Part shown: positions 51,891 to 59,925 of the stretch, one piece after another
Position numbering within the stretch: the stretch's first letter is position 1
How the letters are laid out: each line of letters starts with the position of its first letter
Assembly: GCA_041393535.1 (NCBI GenBank)
Contig: JAWKJY010000004.1
Location: forward strand, 310,001 to 374,000
Length of the DNA stretch: 64,000 nt
Reading direction: 5' to 3'
Source: JAWKJY01 sp041393535
Lineage (GTDB): Bacteria > Actinomycetota > Thermoleophilia > Gaiellales > Gaiellaceae
The notes under the pieces: model-generated
The model's database searches: none
What the model was told of the DNA's origin: nothing
Seen by the model: the letters and a program-made list of their open reading frames with translations, nothing else
Program-made: the position numbers and the translations under genes

Positions 51891-52988
51891 TCAGGCCTGC
51901 GCCAGCGGCAGGGTCTTGACGATCCCGCGACCCTGCTCGCGGCCGATCCGGTGGATCTCGTCGGCGATCGCCCGGATCGCACGCGAGACCTCGGCCTCGG
52001 GCTCGGCGAGCACGATCGGCTCGCCGCGATCGGCCTGCTCGCGCAGGCGGGGGTCGAGCGGGACCTGGCCGAGCAGCCGCGTCTCCACCTCGCGCGCGAG
52101 CGCCTCGCCGCCGCCGGAGCCGAAGACCTCGAGCCCCGAATCGACGAGGTAGGACATGTTCTCGATCACGCCGAGGATCCGCATGTTGACCTTGCGCGCC
52201 ATGAGCGCGGCCCGGACGGCGACCTCCTGCGCGGCGGGCTGCGGCGTCGTGACGATCACGGCCTCCGCACGGGGGAGCAGCTGGCCGAGCGAGATCGCGA
52301 CGTCGCCCGTGCCGGGCGGCATGTCGACGATCAGCTCGTCGAGGTCGCCCCAGTGGACGTCCGAGAGGAACTGCTCCAGCGCCCGGTGCAGCATCGGGCC
52401 GCGCCACATCACCGGGGCGTTCTCGTCGAGGAAGAAGCCGATCGACATGACCTTGAGGTCGCCCTTGACCGGGGGCACGATCAGGTCGTCGACGACGACG
52501 GGGCGCTGCGACACGCCGAGCATGTGCGGGATCGAGTAGCCGTAGATGTCGGCGTCGACGACACCGACGCGGTGGCCGAGCTGGCTGAACGCCGCCGCCA
52601 GGTTGACGGTCAGGGACGACTTGCCGACGCCGCCCTTGCCGCTCTGGACGGCGATCACACGCGTCCCGGCGGAGACCGAGATGCCCTTCGTCCGCTCGGC
52701 GACGCCACCGCGCAGCTTCATCGAGAGGGCGGCCTTCTCCTCGGGGGTCATGACGTCGAAGCGGAGCTCGACGCGCTCGACGCCGGGAAGCGGCCCGATC
52801 GCGCGCTCGACCTGCTCCTGGAAGCTCGACCGCAGCGGGCAGCCGGCGACGGTGAGCGCGATCGTCAGGTCGACCAGGCCGCCGTCGATGTGGACGTCCC
52901 GCACCATGTCGAGCTCGACGACCGAGCGGTGCAGCTCGGGATCGATGACCTGCTCGAGCGCCTTCAGGACCTCGTCGCGCGTCGCCAC
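51891..52988 (-). CDS. mrp: Mrp/NBP35-family P-loop ATPase (Fe-S cluster carrier)
   Basis: A 365-residue protein with an N-terminal MIP18/DUF59 domain (VIDPELHRSVVELDMVRDV, then VAGCPLRSSFQEQV) and a C-terminal ATPase. The deviant Walker A is VQSGKGGVGKSSLTVNLA, followed by VGVVDADIYGYSIP and VDMPPGTGDVAISLGQ. Instead of a CxxC after ENMSY it reads LVDSGLEVFGSGGG, as in other actinobacterial Mrp proteins, so cluster binding would differ from ApbC. GTG 52988 is preceded by TAGGCT with 6 bases between. The Ldh2-like gene is directly downstream. Confidence 0.93.
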   Translation of the reverse strand: MATRDEVLKALEQVIDPELHRSVVELDMVRDVHIDGGLVDLTIALTVAGCPLRSSFQEQVERAIGPLPGVERVELRFDVMTPEEKAALSMKLRGGVAERTKGISVSAGTRVIAVQSGKGGVGKSSLTVNLAAAFSQLGHRVGVVDADIYGYSIPHMLGVSQRPVVVDDLIVPPVKGDLKVMSIGFFLDENAPVMWRGPMLHRALEQFLSDVHWGDLDELIVDMPPGTGDVAISLGQLLPRAEAVIVTTPQPAAQEVAVRAALMARKVNMRILGVIENMSYLVDSGLEVFGSGGGEALAREVETRLLGQVPLDPRLREQADRGEPIVLAEPEAEVSRAIRAIADEIHRIGREQGRGIVKTLPLAQA

Positions 52989-52994
52989 GAGGCC

Positions 52995-53000
52995 AGCCTA
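52995..53000 (-). promoter_or_regulatory. Leaderless promoter -10 of mrp (TAGGCT)
   Basis: On the minus strand TAGGCT, 6 bases, then GTG 52988. Confidence 0.55.
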
Positions 53001-53018
53001 CCAGCGCGAATCAGGGGC

Positions 53019-53837
53019 TCAGCCTGGGGTGCCGTCGACCAGCGCGGCCGCGAGCGGGCGGCAGCCCGCGGGCGTGGCGGCCGCGACGATCCAGGGCCGG
53101 ACGCCGAGGTCGAGGCCACACCCGTCGAGCGTGGAGCCGTCGACCTGCACGATCGCGGAGCCCTGCTCGCGGAGGAGGAGCTGCGCCGCGGCGACGTCCA
53201 CGGAGCGCACGGGACGCAGCGAGGCGACGGCGTCGAGCCGCCCGGCAGCGAGGTGGCAGAGGGCGAGCGCGAGCGAGCCCATGACGCGGATGCGGGCGGC
53301 GTGCGGCGCGAGCGCCGGAAGCGCGCGGGCCATCAGCGGCGCCGTCGTGGCCTCGAGGGCGAGCAGCTCGATCGGCTCCTTCGGCCGGTCGCGCAGCGGC
53401 GCCCCGTTCAGCCGCGCGCCACGGCCGCGCTCGGCGACCCACTCCTCGCCCGACGCGAGGTCCTTGACGAACCCGAAGACGACGTCGGCCATCGTCGGCC
53501 CGGTCGCGACCGCGACCGAGAGCGAGTAGTACGGCAGGCCGCGCTTGGCGTTCACGCTGCCGTCGATCGGGTCGACGACCACCCACCAGGTCGGCGCGGC
53601 GCCGAACGTGCGCTCGCCGAGCTCCTCGGAGACGAGGTGGAACGAGACGCCGCGGCTGTGCAGGGCCTCGAGCCGCGCAAGGACGGCGGTCTCCGCGACG
53701 ACGTCGACCTCGGCGGTCTCGTCGCCGCCGACCCCGGTCCCGTGTGCGCGCTCGCGCTCGTCGCGCGACCCGAGGCGGGCCAGGCCGGCCGCGACGTCGC
53801 CGGCGGCGGCGCGGCACAGCTCGAGCCAGGGCTTCAC
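53019..53837 (-). CDS. Inositol monophosphatase family protein
   Basis: A 272-residue Mg-dependent sugar-phosphatase-like protein. Metal motifs are SEELGERTFG (Glu), the core WWVVDPIDGSVNAKRGLPYYS-like region seen as VVVDPIDGSVNAKRG, and the late Asp in RPVRSVDVAAAQLLLREQG. The substrate may be inositol phosphate or another sugar phosphate. GTG 53837 overlaps the DUF1015 stop as GTGA, so the two genes are a unit. The stop lies 30 bases before mrp, which has its own promoter. Confidence 0.88.
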   Translation of the reverse strand: MKPWLELCRAAAGDVAAGLARLGSRDERERAHGTGVGGDETAEVDVVAETAVLARLEALHSRGVSFHLVSEELGERTFGAAPTWWVVVDPIDGSVNAKRGLPYYSLSVAVATGPTMADVVFGFVKDLASGEEWVAERGRGARLNGAPLRDRPKEPIELLALEATTAPLMARALPALAPHAARIRVMGSLALALCHLAAGRLDAVASLRPVRSVDVAAAQLLLREQGSAIVQVDGSTLDGCGLDLGVRPWIVAAATPAGCRPLAAALVDGTPG

Positions 53838-54970
53838 TCGTCGAGCGGGGCGAGCAGCAGGCCAGTGGTGAGCTTCGGATAGAAGTACGTGCTCTTCTGC
53901 GGCATGACGAGCCCCGAGGTCGCCACGTCCTCGACCTGCTCGATCGTCGGGGCGCGCACGAGGAACGCCGCGCGGACGTCGCCCGACTCGACCGCGCGGA
54001 CGGCCTCGTCGGCGAAGGCCGTGTAGCCGACGCCCTCGAGCCCGAGCCGGTCGAGCGACGAGACGTCGAGGCGCTCGAGCGTGCCGCCCTCGACGTCGCG
54101 CTCCTCGGCGAGGACGGCGCCGTCGCCGTCGAGCCGCACGAAGGCCGGGTGGTCGCGGCCGGCCGACGCGAGCCGGTCGAGGCAGGCGTGGACGTCGCCC
54201 TCGAGCTGCGCCTCGGTGAAGCCGCCCGGCAGCGGCGGCGGGTCGACCGAGACGAGCCGGTGCGTCGGGAAGATCTCGAGGCCGGGGTCCTCGCGGCTGA
54301 CGAGCGTCGCCATCGTGAAGGCGGTCTCCTCCGTGCCCTGCTCCTGGAAGTGCTTCAGCGACGCCGTGTAGCGGTGGTGCCCGTCGGCGATGACGAGGGG
54401 ACCGCGGACCGCCGCGATGGTCTCCGCGACGAGAGCGGGATCGTCGATCCGCCAGAGCCTGCTGGTCGAGCCGCCGAGCGTCGCCTCGAGCTGGGGCGGG
54501 CCGGGCATCACCGGCGGCGAGGCGCCCGCGTGGAGCATCAGCACCGGCGAGACCTTCGTGCGCAGGCCGCGGATCAGGCGCAGGCGCATCTGCATCGGCC
54601 CCTCGAACGTCCGCTCGTGCGGGAAGACGACGCCCTCGTCGAACGGGTGGACGCGGACACGGGCGACGAGCCCGACGCGCGTGCGCCGCACGCCGTCGGG
54701 GCCGACGAACTCCTCCTCGAGCCGCCAGACCGCCGGCCGCTCCTCCCGCACGAGGACGCCACGGGCCTGCCAATCGGCGAAGCGCTCCGCGGCGAGCTCG
54801 GGCTCGTGCGGCCGGATCAGCCGGACGATGTTGAACTCGCTGGCCGCGGCGAGCGACTGCAGCACCTCGTCGGGGATGACGTCGTAGGGCGGCGCGACGA
54901 GCTGGTCGAGCGGGGCGCCGGCGGCTGCGGGGTCGTAGCGGAGCGCGCGGAAGGGCTTCAGCTCGGCCAC
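53834..54970 (-). CDS. DUF1015 family protein
   Basis: A 378-residue protein of the DUF1015 family. The N-terminus KPFRALRYDPAAAGAPLDQLVAPPYDVI (in part), then EFNIVRLIRPHEPE, PHERTFEGPMQMRLRLIRG, the central IADGHHRYTASLKHF motif and VMPQKSTYFYPKLTTGLL at the end are all family marks. DUF1015 proteins are often next to aminotransferase or serine-pathway genes, but the function is not established. GTG 54970 follows a TAAGCT element with 7 bases between. It is divergent from the HD-domain gene. Confidence 0.9.
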   Translation of the reverse strand: MAELKPFRALRYDPAAAGAPLDQLVAPPYDVIPDEVLQSLAAASEFNIVRLIRPHEPELAAERFADWQARGVLVREERPAVWRLEEEFVGPDGVRRTRVGLVARVRVHPFDEGVVFPHERTFEGPMQMRLRLIRGLRTKVSPVLMLHAGASPPVMPGPPQLEATLGGSTSRLWRIDDPALVAETIAAVRGPLVIADGHHRYTASLKHFQEQGTEETAFTMATLVSREDPGLEIFPTHRLVSVDPPPLPGGFTEAQLEGDVHACLDRLASAGRDHPAFVRLDGDGAVLAEERDVEGGTLERLDVSSLDRLGLEGVGYTAFADEAVRAVESGDVRAAFLVRAPTIEQVEDVATSGLVMPQKSTYFYPKLTTGLLLAPLDE

Positions 54971-54977
54971 GCGGTCG

Positions 54978-54983
54978 AGCTTA
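54978..54983 (-). promoter_or_regulatory. Leaderless promoter -10 of the DUF1015 gene (TAAGCT)
   Basis: On the minus strand TAAGCT, 7 bases, then GTG 54970. It faces away from the TAGACT promoter at 55043 in an 84-base divergent gap. Confidence 0.5.
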
Positions 54984-55042
54984 CCCGAACGGCCGAGCCG
55001 GGACGCACGCGTCCCGTGGTCTGTGGCCGAGAGCCCGCGGCC

Positions 55043-55048
55043 TAGACT
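55043..55048 (+). promoter_or_regulatory. Leaderless promoter -10 of the HD-domain gene (TAGACT)
   Basis: TAGACT, 6 bases, then GTG 55055, without a ribosome site. Confidence 0.55.
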
Positions 55049-55054
55049 CCAGCT

Positions 55055-55930
55055 GTGACGCAGCCGATCGCCCAGCTCGCCGAGGACGCCGTGGTCGACG
55101 GGGTGTACGCGGTCGCGCGCAAGCAGCGCCTGCGCACCCGGTCGGGCTCGCCGTACCTCGCGCTGGAGCTCGTCGACGCGTCGGGCCGGATCGGCGCCCG
55201 CGTGTGGGACGACGTCGAGCTGCTCGACCAGCGCTTCCGCGAGGGCGACGCGGTTCGCGTGCTCGGCCGCGTCGAGCGCTTCCGCGACCGGCTCCAGCTC
55301 GAGGTGCGCACGCTCGAGCGGACGGAGGCGGTCGACCCTGCCGCCCTCGCCCCTGCCGCCCGCCGCGACCTCGACGAGCTCGACGGCTTCTTCGAGTTCC
55401 TCGTCGAGGAGGTCGCCCATCCGGGCCTGCGCACCCTGCTCGACCGGGTCGGGGGCGAGCAGGCGCTCCGCCAGCGCCTCCGGCAGCTGCCGGCGACGCA
55501 GGACGGACACCACTCCTACGCGGGCGGGCTGCTCGAGCACACCGTCGGCGTCGCCACCCTCTGCCGCGAGGCGGCGCAGCTCCACCCGCGCCTGCGGCGC
55601 GACCTGCTGGTCGCGGCGGCGCTGCTGCACGACCTCGGCCGGACGCGGGAGCTCGACCGCGGGCCGCTGTTCCTGCCGACCTCCGAGGGCAGGCTCCTCG
55701 GGCACGTCCACCTCGGGCTCCGGCTGATCGAGGAGCGGGCGGGCGGCCTCGACCGCGACGTGCTCGCCGAGCTGCTACACGCCGTCGCGGTGCACCACGA
55801 CAGCCGCGGCGCGCGCACCGCGGAGGCGTCCGTCCTCTACCACGCGAACCTGCTCGATACCGCCGCGTCCATTCGGCCCGTGTCCCAGGAGGACGATGCG
55901 GCGCGCGAGCGCAGTGACTATCGTCCCTGA
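55055..55930 (+). CDS. OB-fold plus HD-domain protein (YhaM-like 3'-5' exoribonuclease)
   Basis: A 291-residue protein. Residues 1-90 form an OB-fold-like nucleic-acid-binding domain (YLALELVDASGRIGARVWDD, GDAVRVLGRVERF). Then an HD domain with metal ligands: HHSYAGGLLEHTVGV, LLVAAALLHDLGRTREL, a His in LGHVHLGL and VAVHHDSRG. This layout matches YhaM, an RNA and DNA exonuclease of Firmicutes, but the reaction here is inferred. GTG 55055 is leaderless. Its end overlaps the start of the M32 peptidase gene by 35 bases if ATG 55896 is used. Confidence 0.85.
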   Translation: MTQPIAQLAEDAVVDGVYAVARKQRLRTRSGSPYLALELVDASGRIGARVWDDVELLDQRFREGDAVRVLGRVERFRDRLQLEVRTLERTEAVDPAALAPAARRDLDELDGFFEFLVEEVAHPGLRTLLDRVGGEQALRQRLRQLPATQDGHHSYAGGLLEHTVGVATLCREAAQLHPRLRRDLLVAAALLHDLGRTRELDRGPLFLPTSEGRLLGHVHLGLRLIEERAGGLDRDVLAELLHAVAVHHDSRGARTAEASVLYHANLLDTAASIRPVSQEDDAARERSDYRP

Positions 55931-57440
55931 GGTGTCCGACGACCCGCTGCTCGCAGAGCTGAAGGAGCGCCTGGCCGAGGTCGACGACCTCGGCGGGGTC
56001 GGCGGCCTGCTCTCCTGGGATCAGCAGACCTGCATGCCGCCCGCCGGCGCAGCGACGCGCGCGGCGCAGCGTGCGACCGTCCACAAGCTCGCGCACGAGC
56101 TGTTCACGCACGACCGCGTCGGGGAGCTGCTCGAGCAGCTCGCGCCGCTCGAGGAGTCGCTCCCCTACGACTCCGACGAGGCCGGGATGCTCCGCGTCAC
56201 GCGCCGCGCGTACGACAAGGCCCGCCGCGTGCCGGCCTCGCTCGCCGCCGAGATGTCGCATGCCTCCTCGGAGGCGCACGAGGCGTGGGTCGAGGCGCGC
56301 GAGGCCTCGGACTTCGCGCTGTTCCGGCCGCACCTCGAGCGGGGCCTGGAGCTCCGCCAGCGCTACATCGACTGCTTCCCGCCGGCCGAGAACCCGTACG
56401 ACATCCTGCTCGACGACTACGAGGAGGGCATGACCGCGGCGGAGGCGACGGCGGTCTTCGACGAGCTGAAGGCGTCGCTCGTGCCGCTGATCGACGCGGT
56501 CGTCGAGCGGGCGGACACCGTGGACGACTCGTTCCTGCACGGCACGTTCCCGCGCGAGCGCCAGGAGTGGCTGGTCGAGGAGGTGCTCCAGAGCTTCGGC
56601 TTCGACCGCGCGAGCTGGCGGCTCGACACCGTCATCCACCCGTTCGCGCTCAGCCTGGGCCCCGGGGACGTGCGCATCACGACGCGCTTCCACGAGGACT
56701 ACCTGCCGACGGCGCTGTTCGGCGCGATGCACGAGTGCGGCCACGGGCTCTACGAGGCGGGGATCGACCCGCGCCTGGCGCGCACCGGCATCGGCCACGC
56801 GACCTCGCTCTCGATCCACGAGTCGCAGAGCCGGATGTGGGAGAACCTCGTCGGGCGCAGCCGACCGTTCTGGCAGCGCTTCTTCCCCGACCTGGCCCGC
56901 AGCTTCCCGGACACGTTCGGTGGCATGGACGCCGAGGCCTTCTACCGTGGCGTGAACAAGGTGCAGCCCTCGCTGATCCGGATCGAGGCCGACGAGGCGA
57001 CGTACAACCTGCACATCGTCCTGCGCTTCGAGCTCGAGCAGGACGTGACCGCCGGGCGCCTCGCGATCGCGGACCTCCCCGAGGCGTGGAACCAGAAGAT
57101 GCGCGACTACCTCGGGATCGAGGTCCCGGACGACGCGCACGGCGTCCTCCAGGACGTCCACTGGTCGTTCGGCTTCGGCTACTTCCCGACGTACTCGCTC
57201 GGCAACGTGATCGCCGGTCAGCTGTGGGACAGGATCCGCGTCGACATCCCGGACATCGACGAGAGGATCGGTCGGGCGGAGCTCGCCGACCTGCGCGAGT
57301 GGCTGCGCGAGCACGTGCACCGGCACGGTGCGAAGTACACGATGCGCGAGCTGCTCGAGCGCGTCGTCGGCACGGGCCTCGATCCGCAGCCGTACGCGCG
57401 CTCCCTCCAGGCCAAGCTGGCCGACATCTACGGCCTCTAG
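55896..57440 (+). CDS. Metallocarboxypeptidase, M32 (Taq) family
   Basis: Zinc carboxypeptidase removing C-terminal residues. The 514-residue reading has the N-terminal LLSWDQQTCMPPAGAATRAAQ block, DVRITTRFHEDYLPTALFG, the zinc motif AMHECGHGLYEAG (HExxH), HESQSRMWENLVGR with the third ligand, and FPTYSLGNVIAGQLW. ATG 55896 has AGGAGGA close upstream but overlaps the HD gene; GTG 55914 and GTG 55932 are alternatives. Length is as expected (about 500). Its TAG shares CTAG with the stop of a possible convergent gene. Confidence 0.95.
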   Translation: MRRASAVTIVPEVSDDPLLAELKERLAEVDDLGGVGGLLSWDQQTCMPPAGAATRAAQRATVHKLAHELFTHDRVGELLEQLAPLEESLPYDSDEAGMLRVTRRAYDKARRVPASLAAEMSHASSEAHEAWVEAREASDFALFRPHLERGLELRQRYIDCFPPAENPYDILLDDYEEGMTAAEATAVFDELKASLVPLIDAVVERADTVDDSFLHGTFPRERQEWLVEEVLQSFGFDRASWRLDTVIHPFALSLGPGDVRITTRFHEDYLPTALFGAMHECGHGLYEAGIDPRLARTGIGHATSLSIHESQSRMWENLVGRSRPFWQRFFPDLARSFPDTFGGMDAEAFYRGVNKVQPSLIRIEADEATYNLHIVLRFELEQDVTAGRLAIADLPEAWNQKMRDYLGIEVPDDAHGVLQDVHWSFGFGYFPTYSLGNVIAGQLWDRIRVDIPDIDERIGRAELADLREWLREHVHRHGAKYTMRELLERVVGTGLDPQPYARSLQAKLADIYGL

Positions 57441-57720
57441 CTAGGGCCGGTCGGCGAGGGCGGCCGCGGAGCCGCCCGCCGGCCTCGGCCGCCGCGGCTC
57501 GCGGACGCCGGCGCCACCCGCCGGGTCGCGGGGCTCTGTCGCGCCACGGCGATCCCGCGGGCACGCGGCCGAGCAGGAGCCAGCGCGCCGCGCGCCAGGC
57601 GCCGCGTGCGCGGCCGGCGTCCCGATCGACGTGCATCGTCCGCCACGGCCCGTCGGGCAGCAGGCGCTGGAGCTCGACGCCGCGGCGGTCGACCCGCGCG
57701 CTCCGCGTGCCGAGCCGCAT
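57437..57720 (-). CDS. Possible small basic protein downstream of ppa (frameshift suspected)
   Basis: ATG 57720 overlaps the ppa stop as ATGA, a coupling seen throughout this window. The first 53 codons (MRLGTRSARVDRRGVELQRL onwards, including GPWRTMHVDRDAGRARG) have strong G/C third positions. In the given frame it would run on for 1 kb antisense to the M32 gene, which is unlikely. One G added near 57560 brings it to a stop at 57437, giving about 93 residues, rich in Arg and Ala. I recognise no family. The 280-base gap otherwise has only GC-rich inverted repeats. Confidence 0.35.
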
Positions 57721-58226
57721 CAGATCGCCGGCTCCGTGGCCTGCTTGCGCTCGTAGCCCGCGCGGATGATCTCGACCGCCTCGGCCCGGTTGCCGAAGCC
57801 GTGCGTCGCCGTCTTCTTCGCCGCCTCGAGCGTCTTGTAGACCTGGAAGAAGTGCTCGATCTCGTCGCGGAACTCGGGCGGGATGTCGTGGATGTCGTGG
57901 ACGCGCATCCACGCCGTGTCCTTGAGCGGGACGAACAGCACCTTCTCGTCGGGCCCCTTCTCGTCGGTCATGTGGAACACGCCGACGGGACGGGCGCGGA
58001 TCCGGCAGCCGGGGAACGTGGGCTCGCCGACGAGCACGAGCGCGTCGATCGGGTCGCCGTCCTCGCCGAGGGTGCCCTCGACGAAGCCGTAGTCGGCCGG
58101 GTAGCTCATGGAGGTGAAGAGGCGGCGGTCGAGCACGATCCCGCCGATCTCGGGGTCGAACTCGTACTTGTTGCGGCTGCCGCCCGGGATCTCGACGAAG
58201 ACGACGACGTCCTTGTGCTGGGTCAT
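57720..58226 (-). CDS. ppa: Inorganic pyrophosphatase
   Basis: Family I soluble pyrophosphatase that hydrolyses pyrophosphate and pulls biosynthetic reactions forward. The 168-residue protein has EIPGGSRNKYEFDPEIGGIV, SYPADYGFVEGTLGEDGDPIDALVL and the signature Asp cluster DGDPIDALV, then VPLKDTAWMRVHDIHDIP and EIEHFFQVYKTLE. ATG 58226 follows TACCCT with 7 bases between, so it is probably leaderless. A possible small gene begins on its stop codon. Confidence 0.97.
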   Translation of the reverse strand: MTQHKDVVVFVEIPGGSRNKYEFDPEIGGIVLDRRLFTSMSYPADYGFVEGTLGEDGDPIDALVLVGEPTFPGCRIRARPVGVFHMTDEKGPDEKVLFVPLKDTAWMRVHDIHDIPPEFRDEIEHFFQVYKTLEAAKKTATHGFGNRAEAVEIIRAGYERKQATEPAI

Positions 58227-58233
58227 GCGCTCA

Positions 58234-58239
58234 AGGGTA
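58234..58239 (-). promoter_or_regulatory. Leaderless promoter -10 of ppa (TACCCT)
   Basis: On the minus strand TACCCT, 7 bases, then ATG 58226. Confidence 0.5.
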
Positions 58240-58287
58240 CCCCTCGGGCTCCCCGGCCCTCCGCAGGTGCGCGCAGGCCCTGGGCGG

Positions 58288-59241
58288 CTACTTGGACGGC
58301 GGGCTGAAGCGGATGTTCAGGACGTCGCCGTCCTGGACGACGTACGTCTTGCCCTCGAGCCGCTCCTTGCCCTGCTTCGCCACCTCGGCGCGCGAGCCCA
58401 GCTCGATCAGGTCGTCGGCTCGCATGACCTCGCAGCGGATGAAGCCCTTCGCGATGTCCGTGTGGATCGACTCCGCGGCATCGAGGGCGGTCTCGCCGTT
58501 GCGCAGCGTCCAGGAGCGGGTCTCCTTCTCGCCCGCCGTGAAGAACTGGATCAGGTCGAGCGCCGAGAAGATCCGGGTGACGATCTGCGCGAGCGCCGAC
58601 GGCCCGCCGCCCTCGCGGAACTCCGCGGCCTCCTCCTCGGAGAGCTCGGCCAGCTCCGCCTCGAGCTTCAGGTCGATCCCGCCGGGCCCGTTCACGACGG
58701 CGATGATCGGCTTCGTCGTGAGCGGCTCGAGCGCCTCCGGGATCGGGCCGTCGTACTCGCGCAGCGGCCGCTCGGCGTCGAGGTGGGCGACGATCGGCTC
58801 GAGCTGGGCGAGCTCGGCCCGGGCCACCATGTCGCCGACCCGCGACTGCTTCTCGATCCGCTCGAGGCGCTTCTCGACGTGGTCGCGGTCGGCGACGAGC
58901 AGCTCGAGCTCGAGCGTGACGAGGTCGTCCTCCGGGGTCGAGCCGGGCGAGAAGCCGTCGACGACGGCGAGCAGCGCGTCGACGGAGCGCAGGTTGCCGA
59001 GCAGCGCCGCGCCGGTGCCGGGCACGTCGACGATCCGGACCGCGGCTGGCGTCACCTTGCGCGCCTCGACGATCGCGGCGAGCCTGTCGAGCCGCTCGTC
59101 GGCGATCGGCGCCATGCCGACGTTCGTCTTCTGGGACTGCGACGCGTACGCGGTGATCTCCGCGCCCGCGTTCGTCAACGCGTTGAAGAGCGTCGTCTTG
59201 CCCGCGTTGGGCAGACCGACGATGCCGGCCTCGAGCGCCAC
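58288..59241 (-). CDS. ychF: YchF/OLA1-type translation-associated NTPase (short form)
   Basis: Ribosome-associated P-loop NTPase. The 317-residue protein has G1 AGIVGLPNAGKTTLFNALTN, a G3-like VRIVDVPGTGAALLGNLRSV, a helical coiled-coil insert (LVADRDHVEKRLERIEKQSR), and the C-terminal TGS domain (FFTAGEKETRSWTLRNGETA and GKTYVVQDGDVLNIRF). Usual YchF is about 363 residues. The missing stretch is mainly the switch II region, where others have DIAGLVKGASKGEGLGNKFL. Either a divergent YchF or a YchF-related subfamily. It is the last gene of the epimerase-DUF3107-ychF run. Confidence 0.85.
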   Translation of the reverse strand: MALEAGIVGLPNAGKTTLFNALTNAGAEITAYASQSQKTNVGMAPIADERLDRLAAIVEARKVTPAAVRIVDVPGTGAALLGNLRSVDALLAVVDGFSPGSTPEDDLVTLELELLVADRDHVEKRLERIEKQSRVGDMVARAELAQLEPIVAHLDAERPLREYDGPIPEALEPLTTKPIIAVVNGPGGIDLKLEAELAELSEEEAAEFREGGGPSALAQIVTRIFSALDLIQFFTAGEKETRSWTLRNGETALDAAESIHTDIAKGFIRCEVMRADDLIELGSRAEVAKQGKERLEGKTYVVQDGDVLNIRFSPPSK

Positions 59242-59252
59242 GGCAGGAGCGG

Positions 59253-59480
59253 CTAGCGGCCGCCGAAGCCGACGCGGCTGTCGCGTGCGGCGCGGCGGAC
59301 GTAGGCGACCTTGGCCACGACGATCGCGACGCGGCCGTCCTCGGCCTCGAGGTCGAGCACGCCGTCCCCGCCCGCCTGCAGCGCCTGCTGCAGCCGGTCG
59401 GCGTCGGCCGTCGAGAGCGACAGGCCGGCGATCTGGCCTCCGTCGAAGCCGATCTCGATGCGGATCCGCTCGTCAGTCAT
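59253..59480 (-). CDS. DUF3107 family protein
   Basis: A 75-residue actinobacterial protein of the DUF3107 type, with a small beta-rich core and the typical close RRAARDSRVGFGG. It reads IRIEIGFDGGQIAGLSLS, VLDLEAEDGRVAIVVAKVAYV. The function is unknown. ATG 59480 overlaps the epimerase stop by 8 bases, and ychF starts 11 bases after the stop, so it is co-transcribed with both. Confidence 0.8.
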   Translation of the reverse strand: MTDERIRIEIGFDGGQIAGLSLSTADADRLQQALQAGGDGVLDLEAEDGRVAIVVAKVAYVRRAARDSRVGFGGR

Positions 59481-59880
59481 GAGCTGCGACCACCTCCACG
59501 AGGACGCCGTGCTGGGACTCGGGATGGACGAAGGCGACGAGGTGCCCGCCGAGCCCGGGCCGGGGCTGCTCGTCGATCAGCGTCGCGCCGCCGGCGGCGA
59601 GCTCGGCCAGCGTGGCCGCGACGTCGTCGACCGCGTACGCGACGTGGTGCATGCCGGGGCCGCGCTTCGCGAGGAACCGGCCGACGGGCGTGTCGGGCCC
59701 CGTCGGGGCGAGCAGCTCGACCAGGTCGCCGCCGACCCGGACGTACGCGCCGACGATCCCCTGCGCGTCCAGCCGGTCGCGCAGCTCGACGACGCCGCCG
59801 TAGAGCCGGGCGTACGTGTCGATCGCGGCGTCGAGGTCATCGACGGCCATCGCGACGTGGTGGATCCCCTGGAGCGCCAC
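59473..59880 (-). CDS. mce: Methylmalonyl-CoA epimerase-like protein (VOC fold)
   Basis: A 135-residue vicinal-oxygen-chelate protein that interconverts (R)- and (S)-methylmalonyl-CoA in propionate metabolism. It has the paired fold modules IHHVAMAVDDLDAAIDTY and GMHHVAYAVDDVAATLAEL, with metal His in each and Glu in HGVLVEVVAA, and VELLAPTGPDTPVGRFLAKRG (in part), which is characteristic of the epimerase. No mutase gene is in the window. GTG 59880 lies 6 bases after TAGCAT. It heads the run with DUF3107 and ychF. Confidence 0.9.
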   Translation of the reverse strand: MALQGIHHVAMAVDDLDAAIDTYARLYGGVVELRDRLDAQGIVGAYVRVGGDLVELLAPTGPDTPVGRFLAKRGPGMHHVAYAVDDVAATLAELAAGGATLIDEQPRPGLGGHLVAFVHPESQHGVLVEVVAAHD

Positions 59881-59886
59881 GGCCGG

Positions 59887-59892
59887 ATGCTA
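59887..59892 (-). promoter_or_regulatory. Leaderless promoter -10 of the epimerase gene (TAGCAT)
   Basis: On the minus strand TAGCAT, 6 bases, then GTG 59880. Confidence 0.5.
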
Positions 59893-59925
59893 CCGGCCGC
59901 CCGGGGAGGGTCGCGTCGGTCCGCG

